A stretch of DNA of 64,000 nt, from positions 1 to 64,000 of the forward strand of contig NZ_BBUZ01000025.1 of assembly GCF_001417735.1 (NCBI RefSeq), written 5' to 3'. Position 1 is the first letter of the stretch; each line of letters begins with the position of its first letter. This DNA is from Streptomyces sp. NBRC 110028 (lineage in GTDB: Bacteria > Actinomycetota > Actinomycetes > Streptomycetales > Streptomycetaceae). A program made the position numbers and the translations under genes. Below are positions 1 to 9,800 of the stretch, in pieces. The notes below the pieces were generated by a model, which saw only the letters and a list, made by a program, of their open reading frames with translations, ran no database searches and had not been told where the DNA came from.

Positions 1-6
1 GCGGCA

Positions 7-210
7 CTAGTCCCGGAAGGAGCCGTCCGCCCTGCGCGCGTGCCGGGACAGCAGGTGCCCGCACTGCGGACAGTGCCGCCTGAAGCCCCTCTTGATCAGA
101 TAGCCGATGCCGATCGTGCACAGATACATCAGCCCCACGGCCGCGTTCTCCAGCACCCGCCCCAGCCAGGACTTCGTACACCTCGCACAATCGCGGCAAC
201 CAGCCGCCAT
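7..210 (-). CDS. Small membrane protein with zinc-ribbon-like cysteines (67 aa)
   Basis: This is a 67-residue protein of unknown function. It has an N-terminal cysteine group (CRDCARC), a central hydrophobic stretch at about residues 25-40 that could be one membrane segment, and a C-terminal CPQCGH motif resembling a zinc knuckle. The frame is open further upstream to about position 555. I chose the ATG at 208-210 because a GGAGGG ribosome site lies just before it and the upstream extension is low-complexity Pro/Gly/Arg sequence. No function is assigned. Confidence 0.55.
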   Translation of the reverse strand: MAAGCRDCARCTKSWLGRVLENAAVGLMYLCTIGIGYLIKRGFRRHCPQCGHLLSRHARRADGSFRD

Positions 211-623
211 GGCGCCCTCCCCGGTCTCGGTTCCGTGGTGTCCAGTGTGCGCAACCCGTCCCGCTCCACCACCTCCCGAGTCCCACCCCGGCCCGGGTTG
301 TGACCGGACCAGGCCCGGTCCGGCACGGGGCTGTGACACAGCCGCTCGGGAAGGGGGCGTGCGTACGGTGGGGTAGGGGGCACGGTGGGTCGATGGAGCG
401 TCGTGACCGGGGCACAGTGTGAGGAGGACCACCGGCGAGGTGCCCGTGCGCGCCCGCGTACGCGTCCCTCGGGCTTCCCCGCCAACTCGCCCCGGAGCAA
501 CCGGAAGTCGACCGTCCGGATACCCTGGGGTGGTCTTCCGTACCGACACGCCCACTGCCGGGGGTGGGCACCGTCACACGTCGAACCAATGGCCAAAACG
601 TGGCCGGTTTGTAGCGTCGTGCC
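211..623. other. Intergenic region with a 15-bp palindrome
   Basis: No convincing gene is seen between the divergent small membrane gene and the methyltransferase gene. The stretch holds a perfect 15-bp palindrome at 329-343 (7-bp arms GGCTGTG and CACAGCC around one A), a possible operator, and a GC-rich imperfect hairpin just before it at about 305-321. The region presumably carries both divergent promoters. Confidence 0.35.
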
Positions 624-1364
624 ATGGACGACTCGACCGCCACCTCGCACGATCGTGTCCTCGCGCAGAGCGCTGCCGGGGGCTGGATGTTCTTCCTGGA
701 GGCAGCCCGGGACATCCGCACCACCGGGGCCCTCGCCCCCAGCGGCAGGGCGCTCGCCCATGCGCTGACCGAACCGGTGCGCTCTCAGGCGGGGCGGCGG
801 CTGAACGTCCTGGAGGCCGGTGCCGGTACCGGCTCGGTCACCCGCTCCCTCATCCACCAGCTCCCGGTGGGCAGCCGCCTGGACATCGTCGAGGCCAATC
901 CCCGCTTCACCGATCGGCTGCGCCACCTCGTCCGGACCCATCCGGGCCTGGCCGGACAGCCCGGTCAGGCCCGGGTGCACCACGCGTACGTCGAGGAGCT
1001 GGACACGGGCCACCGCTACGACGCGATCATCTCGGGCCTGCCCTTCGCCAACTTCGCCCCCCGTCAGGTCGAAGCGATCATGGGCCGGTATCTGGAGCTG
1101 CTGCGCCCCGGCGGCGTCCTGGCCTACTTCGCGTACCGCGGCAGCCGCCAGGCCCGCACCCTGCTCTCGCTGGCCTCCCGGGCCCAGGCGCGTCGGCAGC
1201 AGGCCGCTGAAGAGGTGCTGGCCGACTACCAGCGCCACTACGCCACCGGCCGCAGCACGGTGTGGGCCAACCTGCCCCCGGCCGACGTCTGGCAGCTCCA
1301 GCGCCCCGTGGAACGGGCCCCGGGCGCGAGCCGGGAGTCCGCCGCGGCCGCGGCGGACCGGTGA
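624..1364 (+). CDS. Class I SAM-dependent methyltransferase (PmtA-like)
   Basis: This 246-residue protein has the Rossmann-type methyltransferase fold. Motif I (VLEAGAGTGSVTR) lies at residues 62-74 and the acidic residue that would bind the SAM ribose is E90. The middle region (residues 130-170) fits the part of the fold after motif IV, with a typical LLRPGGVLAYF post-motif. The pattern resembles phospholipid N-methyltransferase (PmtA) and rRNA-adenine-methyltransferase-like families, but the substrate cannot be read from sequence. The ATG at 624 lies close behind a possible promoter, with no strong ribosome site. It appears monocistronic. Confidence 0.75.
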   Translation: MDDSTATSHDRVLAQSAAGGWMFFLEAARDIRTTGALAPSGRALAHALTEPVRSQAGRRLNVLEAGAGTGSVTRSLIHQLPVGSRLDIVEANPRFTDRLRHLVRTHPGLAGQPGQARVHHAYVEELDTGHRYDAIISGLPFANFAPRQVEAIMGRYLELLRPGGVLAYFAYRGSRQARTLLSLASRAQARRQQAAEEVLADYQRHYATGRSTVWANLPPADVWQLQRPVERAPGASRESAAAAADR

Positions 1365-1381
1365 CGGCCCCGCCGAAGCCG

Positions 1382-2104
1382 TTACGCGCCCGACGCCGGA
1401 AGCCCCTCGGCCTCCGCCCCGCCCCCGCCCGGGGCCGCCGTGTCGGCGCCCGCCTCGCTCAGCACCGCCACGGCCACCCCGCGGCCGATCCGGGCGAGGC
1501 CCAGTAGCAGATGGTCGCAGTCGATACGCGCCGACCCCGCCTCCTTCGCCCGCTCCTCGGCGATGGCCATGGCCTTACGGGAGTACGGGGTCCAGGCGAT
1601 CCGTTCGGCCGCCTGTGACGCGCCCATGCTCAGCCGGGTGACGACGGCCCGGTGCACCGCGGCGGGGGAGACCCCCGCCGCGGACAGCGGCCGGGTGGCG
1701 CTGTTCTCCTCGGCGGTCAGCCCCCACAGCAGGTGCTCGGTCCCGATGTAGTTGTTGCGGTGCTGCACCGCGGCCGGCTTCACATGCGTCATCGCCTGGC
1801 GCAGGCCGTCGGTCATGTTCTCCGGTGCGTAGCGCTTGTGGGGCGCGTGGAAGCGCTGCTGGACCGCTTGCCGGGTCACGCCGAGCGCCGTCCCGATGTC
1901 GGTCCACGAGCAGCCGTGCATGCGGCAGTGTCCGACGTAGTCCTCGACCAAGTCGTCGGCCGGCGCCTGCAGTTGCCCGGATACCCCGGCCGCGGCGGTG
2001 AGCAGCGCGAGCCAGTCGGGCTGTTCCTGGCCGCCGGGGCGGTGTGCGGTGTCGCAGGTCCGGTCGACTTCCGCGATGAGATCGTCCAGGTCTGGAAGCG
2101 TCAC
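1382..2104 (-). CDS. Clp N-terminal-domain protein with helix-turn-helix
   Basis: This 240-residue protein combines a helix-turn-helix at about residues 66-86 (SWTDIGTALGVTRQAVQQRF) with two Clp-N-type repeats at about residues 100-222, which contain the typical IGTEHLLWGL and CDHLLLGL signatures. Clp-N domains bind substrates or adaptors in ClpA/ClpC. Stand-alone versions with an HTH are common in Streptomyces and may link DNA binding to the Clp system; that role is inference. The GTG at 2102-2104 was chosen because homology-like sequence (LPDLDDLIAEVD) starts there. The frame stays open upstream, but that part runs over a decayed gene on the other strand. Confidence 0.7.
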   Translation of the reverse strand: MTLPDLDDLIAEVDRTCDTAHRPGGQEQPDWLALLTAAAGVSGQLQAPADDLVEDYVGHCRMHGCSWTDIGTALGVTRQAVQQRFHAPHKRYAPENMTDGLRQAMTHVKPAAVQHRNNYIGTEHLLWGLTAEENSATRPLSAAGVSPAAVHRAVVTRLSMGASQAAERIAWTPYSRKAMAIAEERAKEAGSARIDCDHLLLGLARIGRGVAVAVLSEAGADTAAPGGGGAEAEGLPASGA

Positions 2105-2120
2105 ACCGGGCCAGACCCCG

Positions 2121-2360
2121 GTCCTCCGCCTCGTCGGCGCCCGGGTGGCGGGGCGGCTGAAGCTGGTCTTCGCGGAGGCGTGCTGCGTGCTGCGGCTGGA
2201 GAAGTGCTGGTTGCGGACCCGCATCCGGGGCGTGGTCAACCTGGCGAACGCCCGCATCGACGGCAGCCTGCTCCTCCAGGGCGCGTGGCTGTCCCACCCC
2301 GGCGCGGTGGCCCTCGACGGCTCGCGGCTGGAGGCCGCCGGCGGCATCGTCGGCCGGAGG
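2121..2360 (+). pseudogene. Remnant of a membrane-associated repeat protein ('oxidoreductase' family)
   Basis: Translation of this strand gives about 80 residues with the beta-solenoid-like pattern LVGARVAGRLKL, VNLANARIDGSLLLQGA and AVALDGSRLEA. This is typical of the long Streptomyces proteins often labelled membrane-associated oxidoreductase, which normally run to several hundred residues. Here there is no start codon of its own. The frame runs back into the opposing Clp-N gene and decays downstream into non-repetitive sequence. I read it as a relic fragment. Confidence 0.5.
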
Positions 2361-2528
2361 GACGCGAGTGTTGAACCGCAGCTGACCGGCAGGCCGTCTC
2401 GGTCATCCCATTTTGGCCGGTATATCTATCCATCGGAAGGAATGCTCTGCGGCAGAATTCATGATGAATCACCGCAATGGGACATGTGGTCGAGATGATC
2501 CGACCAGTCCACGAAGGGGAGCACGCGC

Positions 2529-2909
2529 ATGAAGACGATGACCGCACTGCTGGTCGCGGCCGCCGCGACGACGGCGATTCTGACGACGGCCCCGGCCGCA
2601 CAAGCCGACGCGGCCGCAGGACACCTGCTGCTCGGAAGGGACCAGAACCTCACGGGGACGGTGTGGGCGCACAGCTCCAGCATCGCCAACCTCGGCTCCT
2701 CGGAAGGCGACAAGGCGAGTTCGGCCAAGAACGAGGACTCCCGCGCGTGGGTTCTCTACGACGACAAGAACTACAAGGACCGGCGCTACTGCCTCACCCC
2801 CGGCCGGTACATCCGTGATCTGCACAGCGATCCGTGGAACTTCGGCGACAAAGTCTCCTCGGTGCGTCGCCTGGGCACGGCCAGCTGCGCCGGCTACCCC
2901 ACCTTCTGA
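2529..2909 (+). CDS. Secreted peptidase inhibitor family I36-like protein
   Basis: This 126-residue protein starts with a Sec signal peptide (about residues 1-26, cleavage near AQA-D). The mature domain has the beta/gamma-crystallin-like spacing of the Streptomyces I36 inhibitors (SMPI family), including YDDKNYKDRRYCLTPGRY and a C-terminal RLGTASC. The two mature cysteines could form a disulphide. I36 members inhibit metalloproteinases outside the cell, but many relatives are uncharacterised. A GAAGGGGAG ribosome site precedes the ATG. The upstream 150 bp is visibly AT-richer than its surroundings, consistent with a promoter. Confidence 0.75.
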   Translation: MKTMTALLVAAAATTAILTTAPAAQADAAAGHLLLGRDQNLTGTVWAHSSSIANLGSSEGDKASSAKNEDSRAWVLYDDKNYKDRRYCLTPGRYIRDLHSDPWNFGDKVSSVRRLGTASCAGYPTF

Positions 2910-2922
2910 CGTTGGCAAGCGG

Positions 2923-3019
2923 TAGGGGGTGCCTTGTGGATCAGGTCGGATCAGCGAGCGGCGTCCGGCGCGGGGGCAGCTCCCAGCGGTAGGTGGGGGA
3001 GGCTCGCAACCCGCGTGAG
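2923..3019 (+). repeat. Partial copy of a dispersed repeat (one arm)
   Basis: The sequence beginning TAGGGGGTGCCTTGTGGATC closely matches the reverse complement of the right half of the element at 20705-20865, including the shared GGATCAGCGAGCGGCGTCCGG and CTCGCAACCCGCGTGAG blocks. Only one arm is present here, and it is interrupted by a 30-bp hairpin element at 2972-3001. The rest of the 2910-3219 gap shows no convincing gene; it ends in the recO promoter. Confidence 0.7.
2972..3001 (+). repeat. 30-bp hairpin mini-element nested in a larger repeat
   Basis: This 30-bp unit begins GGGGGCAGCTCCC and ends GGTGGGGGAG. It differs at only four positions from the unit at 30883-30912 inside the caspase gene. 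Compared with the related repeat at 20705, it replaces two bases exactly between GCGG and GCTCGCAAC, so it looks like a later insertion into the larger repeat. Confidence 0.65.
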
Positions 3020-3219
3020 CATGCCGGGGTGAACGCGGCGCAGGCCGCCCTGCGGTTGGGCGTGGATGCCCGCCCTGACTGCGGCCGGGCTGCGCCGCAG
3101 GCTGTCCCGCCGGCTCAAACGTCGTGACGTGCTGGACAGGGATGACCCTTCGGGCGCCGGCCCGGGCCGCCAAGGCCGGGCGGTTCGACCACCTGTCCCG
3201 CTGAGGGACAATAAACCGC

Positions 3220-3966
3220 ATGAGTCTGTTCCGCGACGACGGCATCGTGCTGCGCACCCAGAAGCTGGGCGAGGCGGACCGGATCATCACCCTGCTCACC
3301 CGCAACCATGGCCGCGTCCGGGCCGTGGCCCGCGGGGTGCGCCGTACGAAGTCGAAGTTCGGTGCGCGCCTCGAACCGTTCTCCCACGTGGACGTGCAGT
3401 TCTTCGCCCGTGGTGGCGAGCTGATCGGCCGCGGGCTGCCGCTGTGCACGCAGAGTGAGACCATCGCTCCGTACGGCGGCGGAATCGTCACCGACTACGC
3501 CCGCTACACCGCCGGGACGGCGATGCTGGAGACGGCGGAGCGGTTCACCGATCATGAGGGCGAGCCCGCCGTGCAGCAGTATCTGCTCCTCGTCGGCGGG
3601 CTGCGTACCCTGGCCTCCGGGGAGCACGAGCCGCATCTCATCCTGGACGCGTTTCTGCTCCGCTCACTCGCCGTGAACGGCTACGCACCCAGCTTCGACG
3701 ACTGCGCGAAGTGCGGGATGCCCGGTCCGAACCGGTTCTTCTCGGTCGGCGCGGGCGGGGTCATCTGCGGGGAGTGCCGGGTGCCCGGGAGCGTCGTACC
3801 CTCTGCGGAGTCGCTGACGCTGCTGGGCGCGCTGCTGACCGGGGACTGGGAGACGGCGGACGCATGCGAGCCGCGCCACGCCCGGGAGGGCAGCGGGCTC
3901 GTCGCGGCGTACTTGCACTGGCACCTGGAGCGGGGCCTGAGGTCGCTCCGGTACGTAGAGAAGTAG
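3220..3966 (+). CDS. recO: DNA repair protein RecO
   Basis: This 248-residue protein matches RecO. It has the N-terminal OB-fold (LFRDDGIVLRTQKLGEADRI), a helical middle, and the four-cysteine zinc site near the C-terminus (CAKC at about residue 165 and CGEC at about 183). RecO anneals SSB-coated single strands and loads RecA with RecR in the RecFOR pathway. The ATG follows GACAATAAACCGC, which looks like a -10 box placed for a leaderless transcript. It lies 45 bp upstream of uppS on the same strand, the usual Streptomyces pairing. Confidence 0.95.
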   Translation: MSLFRDDGIVLRTQKLGEADRIITLLTRNHGRVRAVARGVRRTKSKFGARLEPFSHVDVQFFARGGELIGRGLPLCTQSETIAPYGGGIVTDYARYTAGTAMLETAERFTDHEGEPAVQQYLLLVGGLRTLASGEHEPHLILDAFLLRSLAVNGYAPSFDDCAKCGMPGPNRFFSVGAGGVICGECRVPGSVVPSAESLTLLGALLTGDWETADACEPRHAREGSGLVAAYLHWHLERGLRSLRYVEK

Positions 3967-4011
3967 CACGAAGCAACACGGCAACGAAGTACACGAGGAG
4001 ACGCGAAAGCC

Positions 4012-4872
4012 ATGGCACGACGCGGGATTCTGGGCCGACAGCGGCGCGAGTACCGGGCCCCGGACCCGCACCCGTCCGGCGCCCGCCCGCCGAAGATCCC
4101 CGGCGAGCTGCTGCCGAACCACGTGGCCTGCGTGATGGACGGGAACGGCCGCTGGGCCAAGGAGCGCGGGCTGCCGCGCACGGAGGGGCACAAGGTCGGC
4201 GAGGGCGTCGTCCTGGACGTGCTCAAGGGCTGCCTGGAGATCGGCGTCAAGAACCTCTCCCTCTACGCCTTCTCCACCGAGAACTGGAAGCGCTCGCCCG
4301 ACGAGGTGCGCTTCCTGATGAACTTCAACCGTGACGTCATCCGCCGTCGCCGCGACGAGATGGACGAGCTGGGCATCCGCATCCGCTGGGCGGGCCGGAT
4401 GCCGAAGCTGTGGAAGTCGGTGGCCCAGGAGCTCCAGGTCGCGCAGGAGCAGACCAAGGACAACGACGCCATGACGCTGTACTTCTGCATGAACTACGGC
4501 GGCCGCGCCGAGATCGCGGACGCGGCGCAGGCGCTGGCGGCGGACGTCCGCTCGGGCAAGCTGGACCCGTCGAAGGTGAACGAGAAGACCTTCGCGAAGT
4601 ACCTCTACTACCCCGACATGCCGGACGTGGACCTCTTCCTGCGCCCGTCCGGCGAGCAGCGCACCTCGAACTACCTGATCTGGCAGAGCGCGTACGCGGA
4701 GATGGTCTACCAGGACGTCCTGTGGCCGGATTTCGACCGCCGTGACCTGTGGCGCGCCTGCCTGGAGTACGCCTCCCGCGACCGCCGCTTCGGCGGGGCG
4801 ATCCCGAACGAGGACCAGATGCGGAAGGACTTGGAGAAGGACGTGAAGGAGGACGGCCCGCGGCCCGCGTAA
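4012..4872 (+). CDS. uppS: Isoprenyl transferase (undecaprenyl diphosphate synthase family)
   Basis: This 286-residue cis-prenyltransferase condenses isopentenyl diphosphate onto an allylic primer to make the polyprenyl carrier for peptidoglycan and wall polymers. Signature motifs are [12 protein letters not shown] with the catalytic Asp (about residues 42-53), the SFSTENW-type segment, and the C-terminal [20 protein letters not shown] region with diphosphate-binding arginines. A GAGGAGA ribosome site precedes the ATG. The gene follows recO and is probably co-transcribed with it. A basic N-terminal extension of about 25 residues is normal for actinobacterial members. Confidence 0.95.
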   Translation: MARRGILGRQRREYRAPDPHPSGARPPKIPGELLPNHVACVMDGNGRWAKERGLPRTEGHKVGEGVVLDVLKGCLEIGVKNLSLYAFSTENWKRSPDEVRFLMNFNRDVIRRRRDEMDELGIRIRWAGRMPKLWKSVAQELQVAQEQTKDNDAMTLYFCMNYGGRAEIADAAQALAADVRSGKLDPSKVNEKTFAKYLYYPDMPDVDLFLRPSGEQRTSNYLIWQSAYAEMVYQDVLWPDFDRRDLWRACLEYASRDRRFGGAIPNEDQMRKDLEKDVKEDGPRPA

Positions 4873-4945
4873 GGTCGCTGTTCAGCCAGCGCTTTCGGCC
4901 TATAGTGTGGCTGCCCCGTAACGGGCCGCACTAAGGACATCGCGC

Positions 4946-6367
4946 ATGGAACACCCTCCGTCCGAGCTGGCCTCCCTGGCCGTCGAACCGCTGATGACCC
5001 GGGAGTTCGAGACCCGGCCCGCGTCGGTCTACGCACGGCTTCGGGGGCGGTACGGGCCGGTGGCGCCCGTAGAGCTGTACGGGGTTCCGGTGTGGCTGGT
5101 TCTCGGCTATCGCGAGGTGCGGGAAGTCCTGCGTGACGAGAGCACGTGGAAGAAGGACCTCGACCACTGGACATTGCTGCGTGAGGGCGGGGTGCCGTCC
5201 GACTGGCCGCATCTGCCCGCCTATCAGGTCAGCCATCTGCTGCTGAGCGACGACCAGGAGCGCAAGGCGACGCGCGCCGCCGTCGACGAGGCGCTCGGCC
5301 CCTTCCAGGACACCGGGGCGCCACAGTCCTGGGATCTGGAGAAGGCCATCTCCCGGCACGCCGACGAGCTGATCACGTTCTTCGCGGACGGCGGCGACAG
5401 CGGATGGGTGGACCTGGGCGCGCAGTTCGCGCGTCCGCTGCCGCTGATGGTCGTCAACCGGCTGTTCGGCTTTCCGGTCGACCAGGGCGACGACGTCTTC
5501 ATGGACTCGTGGCGGATGGTCGACGGTGGCCCGGACGCCGGTGCGGCCATCGGGAGGCTGGTGGCGGCGACGACCGGGCTGGCCGCGTACAAGCGGGAGA
5601 ACCCGGGCGACGACCTGACCACACGGCTGCTCGCCATCGACCCTCCGCTGACGGTGGAGCAGATCGGCCTCGAGCTGTACGCGATGCTCGTCATCACGTC
5701 CGAGCTGGTCAGCCACGCCATCACCAACAGTGTGCTGGAGGTGCTGGACGGAGAGTCGGGGGCGCAGGCCGACCTCATGGCGGGACCCATCGAGGAACTG
5801 GTCAACCGCGTGCACATCGCCTCGCCGCCGTGGGTCAACCTCACCCCCCGCTTCCCGGTGGCCGACACCGACCTGGGGGACTTCCGGCTCGCCGCGGGCG
5901 ACATGGTCATCCCCTCGATCGCCGCCGCCCACGGCGATCCGCTGTTCACGACGACCAGCAGCTATGAGCGGTCGGTCAGTTCGCGCGCCCATCTGGCCTG
6001 GGGCACGGGACCGCACCAGTGCCCGGGGCGGGAACTCGCGGACATGATCGTGACCACGGCGGTGGGCAAGCTGTTCGAGCGGTGCGACTTCGAACTGGGA
6101 CTGCCCGCCGACCAGTTGCCGTGGCGTTCGTCGACGTACGTACGCGGCCTGAAGTCCTTCCCGGTCCGGTTCCGGATGCGCGCGCACCGGGCCCCGGCGG
6201 CACCGTCCCCCGCGCTGCCCACGCCCGCGCCCACGCCCGCACCGGCAGCCGGGCCCCCGCCCGCAGCCGTCCCCGGGCTGCAGGCCCTTGAGCCCGCGCC
6301 CGCCTCCCGGCCGGAACGGCCGCGCTCCGTGCTCTGGCGGTTCCTGGCGAGCCTGCGCCGGAGGTAG
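4946..6367 (+). CDS. Cytochrome P450 with atypical I- and K-helix motifs
   Basis: This 473-residue protein has a P450 domain to about residue 415, with the heme-ligand loop WGTGPHQCPGRE (Cys359). Two normally conserved sites look altered. The I-helix region (about 246-262) reads VITSELVSHAI with no AGxxT signature. The K-helix reads EELVNR (about 283-288), so the usual E-x-x-R spacing gives Asn instead of Arg. Members of the Streptomyces CYP157 family are known to lack ExxR, so the enzyme may still fold and bind heme. A Pro/Ala-rich tail and basic C-terminus follow. It starts 73 bp after uppS with its own probable promoter. No ferredoxin gene is adjacent. Confidence 0.85.
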   Translation: MEHPPSELASLAVEPLMTREFETRPASVYARLRGRYGPVAPVELYGVPVWLVLGYREVREVLRDESTWKKDLDHWTLLREGGVPSDWPHLPAYQVSHLLLSDDQERKATRAAVDEALGPFQDTGAPQSWDLEKAISRHADELITFFADGGDSGWVDLGAQFARPLPLMVVNRLFGFPVDQGDDVFMDSWRMVDGGPDAGAAIGRLVAATTGLAAYKRENPGDDLTTRLLAIDPPLTVEQIGLELYAMLVITSELVSHAITNSVLEVLDGESGAQADLMAGPIEELVNRVHIASPPWVNLTPRFPVADTDLGDFRLAAGDMVIPSIAAAHGDPLFTTTSSYERSVSSRAHLAWGTGPHQCPGRELADMIVTTAVGKLFERCDFELGLPADQLPWRSSTYVRGLKSFPVRFRMRAHRAPAAPSPALPTPAPTPAPAAGPPPAAVPGLQALEPAPASRPERPRSVLWRFLASLRRR

Positions 6368-6492
6368 TGCCCGGCCCGCGGGCAAGTCCGGCGCACTCTT
6401 TACTCGTTGTAGAGCCCACATTGAACGGGCCATGATCAACGTCGTCCTAGTCTGGAGGCTTTGCACACGTATGCCGGAGGGGGAGGCGTGGC

Positions 6493-6852
6493 ATGGGCGA
6501 CGGCCGCGGCAAGGGCAAAGTCCTGGACATCAAGGTGGCGGACATCAAGTCCGTCTCACCGACGTTCCACCACCAGGCGGTGAAGCTGAGTGAGGCGCTG
6601 ACCACCCTGATCAGCGCCCTGGACGGCTACGGGGAGCCGTGGGGGGACGACAAGCCGGGCAAGGACTTCGGGACGCACTACAAGCCGAACCAGAAGCACA
6701 TCGAGTCGTCCACCGGCATCCTCGTCCTCGGCCTGACCAGCATCCATGAGGCGATGCAGGACATGGCCGACGGCCACGTCGACAACGACAAGCTGATCGA
6801 GGGCATGTTCACCAAGGCCAGGCACGCGCCTGGTGAGGGCGGCCACAAGTGA
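6493..6852 (+). CDS. WXG100-like small protein preceding the RHS toxin
   Basis: This 119-residue helical protein has no recognised enzymatic motif. Length, predicted helical content and position directly before an RHS toxin resemble the WXG100/ESX-type partner proteins that accompany type VII-exported polymorphic toxins. A central YGEPWGDDKPGKDFG turn links the two helical halves. A GGAGGGGGAGG ribosome site precedes the ATG, and its stop overlaps the GTG start of the toxin gene (GTGA), implying translational coupling. The role as export partner or chaperone is inference. Confidence 0.65.
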   Translation: MGDGRGKGKVLDIKVADIKSVSPTFHHQAVKLSEALTTLISALDGYGEPWGDDKPGKDFGTHYKPNQKHIESSTGILVLGLTSIHEAMQDMADGHVDNDKLIEGMFTKARHAPGEGGHK

Positions 6853-9800
6853 GCTTCGGAAGCGCGATCGAGGAGAAGGCCAGGGCGCTTCTGCTGAAGC
6901 TCGGCATGTGGTGGCCGGACGCCAACTCCGGCACCCTGCGCCACGCCGCCGACGCCTGGCGGACCTTCGCCGACAGCGTGGATGACGTGCGCGCCGCCAC
7001 CGACAAAGCGGCCACGACACTCATCCACAACAACAAGGGCGAGGCGATCGACGCCTTCGAGACCTTCTGGGAGCGCTACGCCAAGGGCAAGGACGAGGGC
7101 TGGCTGAGCAACCTCGCCAAGTCCGCCCGCGGCATGGCCAAGGCGTTGGACAAGTTCGCCGACCAGGTCGACGACGCGATCGAGAAGCTGTGGACGCAGA
7201 TCGGCATCGATGCCGTCGCCCTCGTCGGCGGCGTGTTGCTGACTCCCTTCACCGGAGGAGGGTCCGACGCGGTCGCGGGGGAGATCATCGCGATGGCGGC
7301 CGGGCTGGGCATCGCGGTGGAGGAGGCGGTGGCCACCATCGCCGCGGAGATGCTGGTCGGCGCGGCCTTCACCAGCGTTCTCTCGGTGACCGTGGACGTC
7401 GCCGTCGCCCAGCCCGTGAAGATCATCCTGGGGCAGCAGAACGGCTTCAGCCTGGACGAGGTGAACGCCGCCGCCAAGGACGGCATGATCTACGGCGGCA
7501 TCTTCGGCGCCGGAGCGGGCGTGCTCAAGCCCGGTGTGCTCCCCAAGACCGGTGGCGTTCCCAACCTGCTGAAACCGCCCGGCATGCGCCCCAACCTCAT
7601 CGAGGAGGGCCCCGCCGGCCGCCCGACGAAGGAGTGCCCGAGGGTCGGGGAACCGATCGACATCGCGACCGGCGCGATGCTGATGGAACAGACCGACCTG
7701 ACCCTCCCGGGCTCCCTCCCGCTGGTCTTCGAGCGCACCCACCTGTCGTCCTACCGGGGCGGCACCAGCTTCGGCCCGACCTGGTCGTGCCTGCTGGACG
7801 AGCGCATCCAGCTCGACTCCCAGGGCGTGGTGTTCGCCGCGGCCGACGGCATGCGGCTGGTGTACCCGGTGCCGGAGCCCGGCGTGCCCACGCTGCCGGA
7901 GAAGGGCGCGCGCTGGCCGCTGGAGTGGGACGGCAAGCCGGACGGCGTCATGACCGTCACCGACCCCCGGACCGGCGTCGTCCGCACCTTCACCCGTCCC
8001 GCCCCCACCGACGAGTCCGGCGCCGTCCACCTGTGGCTGGACAGCCTCCAGGACCGCAACGGCACCCGCGTCGACATCGAACGCGCCCTGGCCGGCAACC
8101 CCCTCGCGATCCGCCACTCCGGCGGCTACTACGTGGCCGTCGACACCGACGCCCACCGGCGCGTCACCGCCCTGCGCCTGCTCGACGAGGCGCCCTCGAT
8201 CTACGACCCGCACGGCCGCGACGCCACCGGCACGGTCGTCATGCGCTACGCGTACGACGAAGCCGGAAACCTCGCCGAGGTCATCAACTCCAGCGATGAT
8301 CCCCTGCGTTTCGCCTACGACGCGCAGGGCCGCGTCACCACCTGGACCGACCGCAACGGCACGTCGTTCGCGTACGTCTACGGCCCGGACGGCCGGGTGA
8401 TCCGCACCGAGGGCAGCGACGGCGTCTACAACGGCACCCTCGCATACGACGACGACGCGCGCACGACCATCTACACCGACTCCCTCGGTCACCGCACCAC
8501 CTACCGCTACAACGCCGACGGCCAGGTCATCGAGGAGAGCAACCCGCTCGGCCACACCACCCTCACCACGTGGAACGCCCGAGGCGACCGCAGGCTCTCG
8601 GTCACCGACCCACTGGGCCGCACGACCGGCTACGCCTACGACGAGGAAGGCAACCTCACCACCGTCACCCTCCCCGACGGCAACGAGGCCCGGGCCGCGT
8701 ACAACGACCTCTGCCTGCCGACCGAGGTCACCGAACCGGGCGGGGCCATCTGGCGCCACACCTACGACGACGCGGGGAACCTCGTCGCCACCACGGACCC
8801 TGCCGGGGCGATGACCCGATACGGTTACGACGATCATGGCCACCTCGCCCGGATAACCGACGCGCTGGGCCATATTCGCCGCATCACCTGCGACACGGCA
8901 GGGCTTCCCGCCGCCGTCACCGATCCGTTGGGTCACACCACCACGGTCCGCCGGGACGCCTTCGGCCGGATCACCGAGGCCACCGATCCCCTGGGCCGCA
9001 CCACGCGAACCCGGTGGACCACCGAGGGCAAGCCGAGCCGCCGTGAGTACTCCGATGGCACGACCGAGAGCTGGACCTGGGACGGCGAGGGCAACCTCCT
9101 CACCCATACCGATCCGTCAGGCAACATCACTCGCCAGACCACGACCCACTTCGACGTCCCGGCGTCCCGTACCCAGCCCGACGGGACCAGCTACGGCTTC
9201 GCGTACGACACCGAGTTGCGGCTGACCGCGGTCACCAACCCGCAGGGCCTGACCTGGACGTACATCTACGACGAGGCGGGCCGCCTCACCGCCGAGACCG
9301 ACTTCAACGGCCGTACCCTCACCTACACCCACGACGCGGCCGGGGACCTGCTGATCCGGACCAACGGCGCCGATGAGAGCCTTCACTTCACCCGCGACCT
9401 GCTCGGCCGCACCGTTGAACAACGCAGCGAGGGAGGCGAGACCCTCACATACGCCTATGACGCCGTGGGGGGTTTGCTCCACGCGGCCAACGCCGATGTC
9501 GAGGTCAGCATCGAGCGTGATGCCCTGGGACGCGTCCTGTCCGAGACTGTCAACGGCCGCACGACGCAGTACGCGTACGACGCCCTGGGCCAACGCACCG
9601 AGCGGACGACACCGAGCGGCCTGCGCTCCGCATGGACTTACGACGCGGCAGGCCGCCCCGTCAACGTCGACAACGGTTCGGGCAGCCTCTCCTTCGCGTA
9701 CGACCCGGCAGGCCGCGAAACAAAACGCCGCCTGGGCGCCGGGGTGTCCCTCGCCCAAACGTGGGACAAGGCCGATCGCCTCACGGCCCAGACCCTCACC

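Noticed and set aside
6678..9107. An 809-codon minus-strand frame opposite the RHS toxin
   Set aside because: Antisense of repetitive YD-coding DNA; no independent support.
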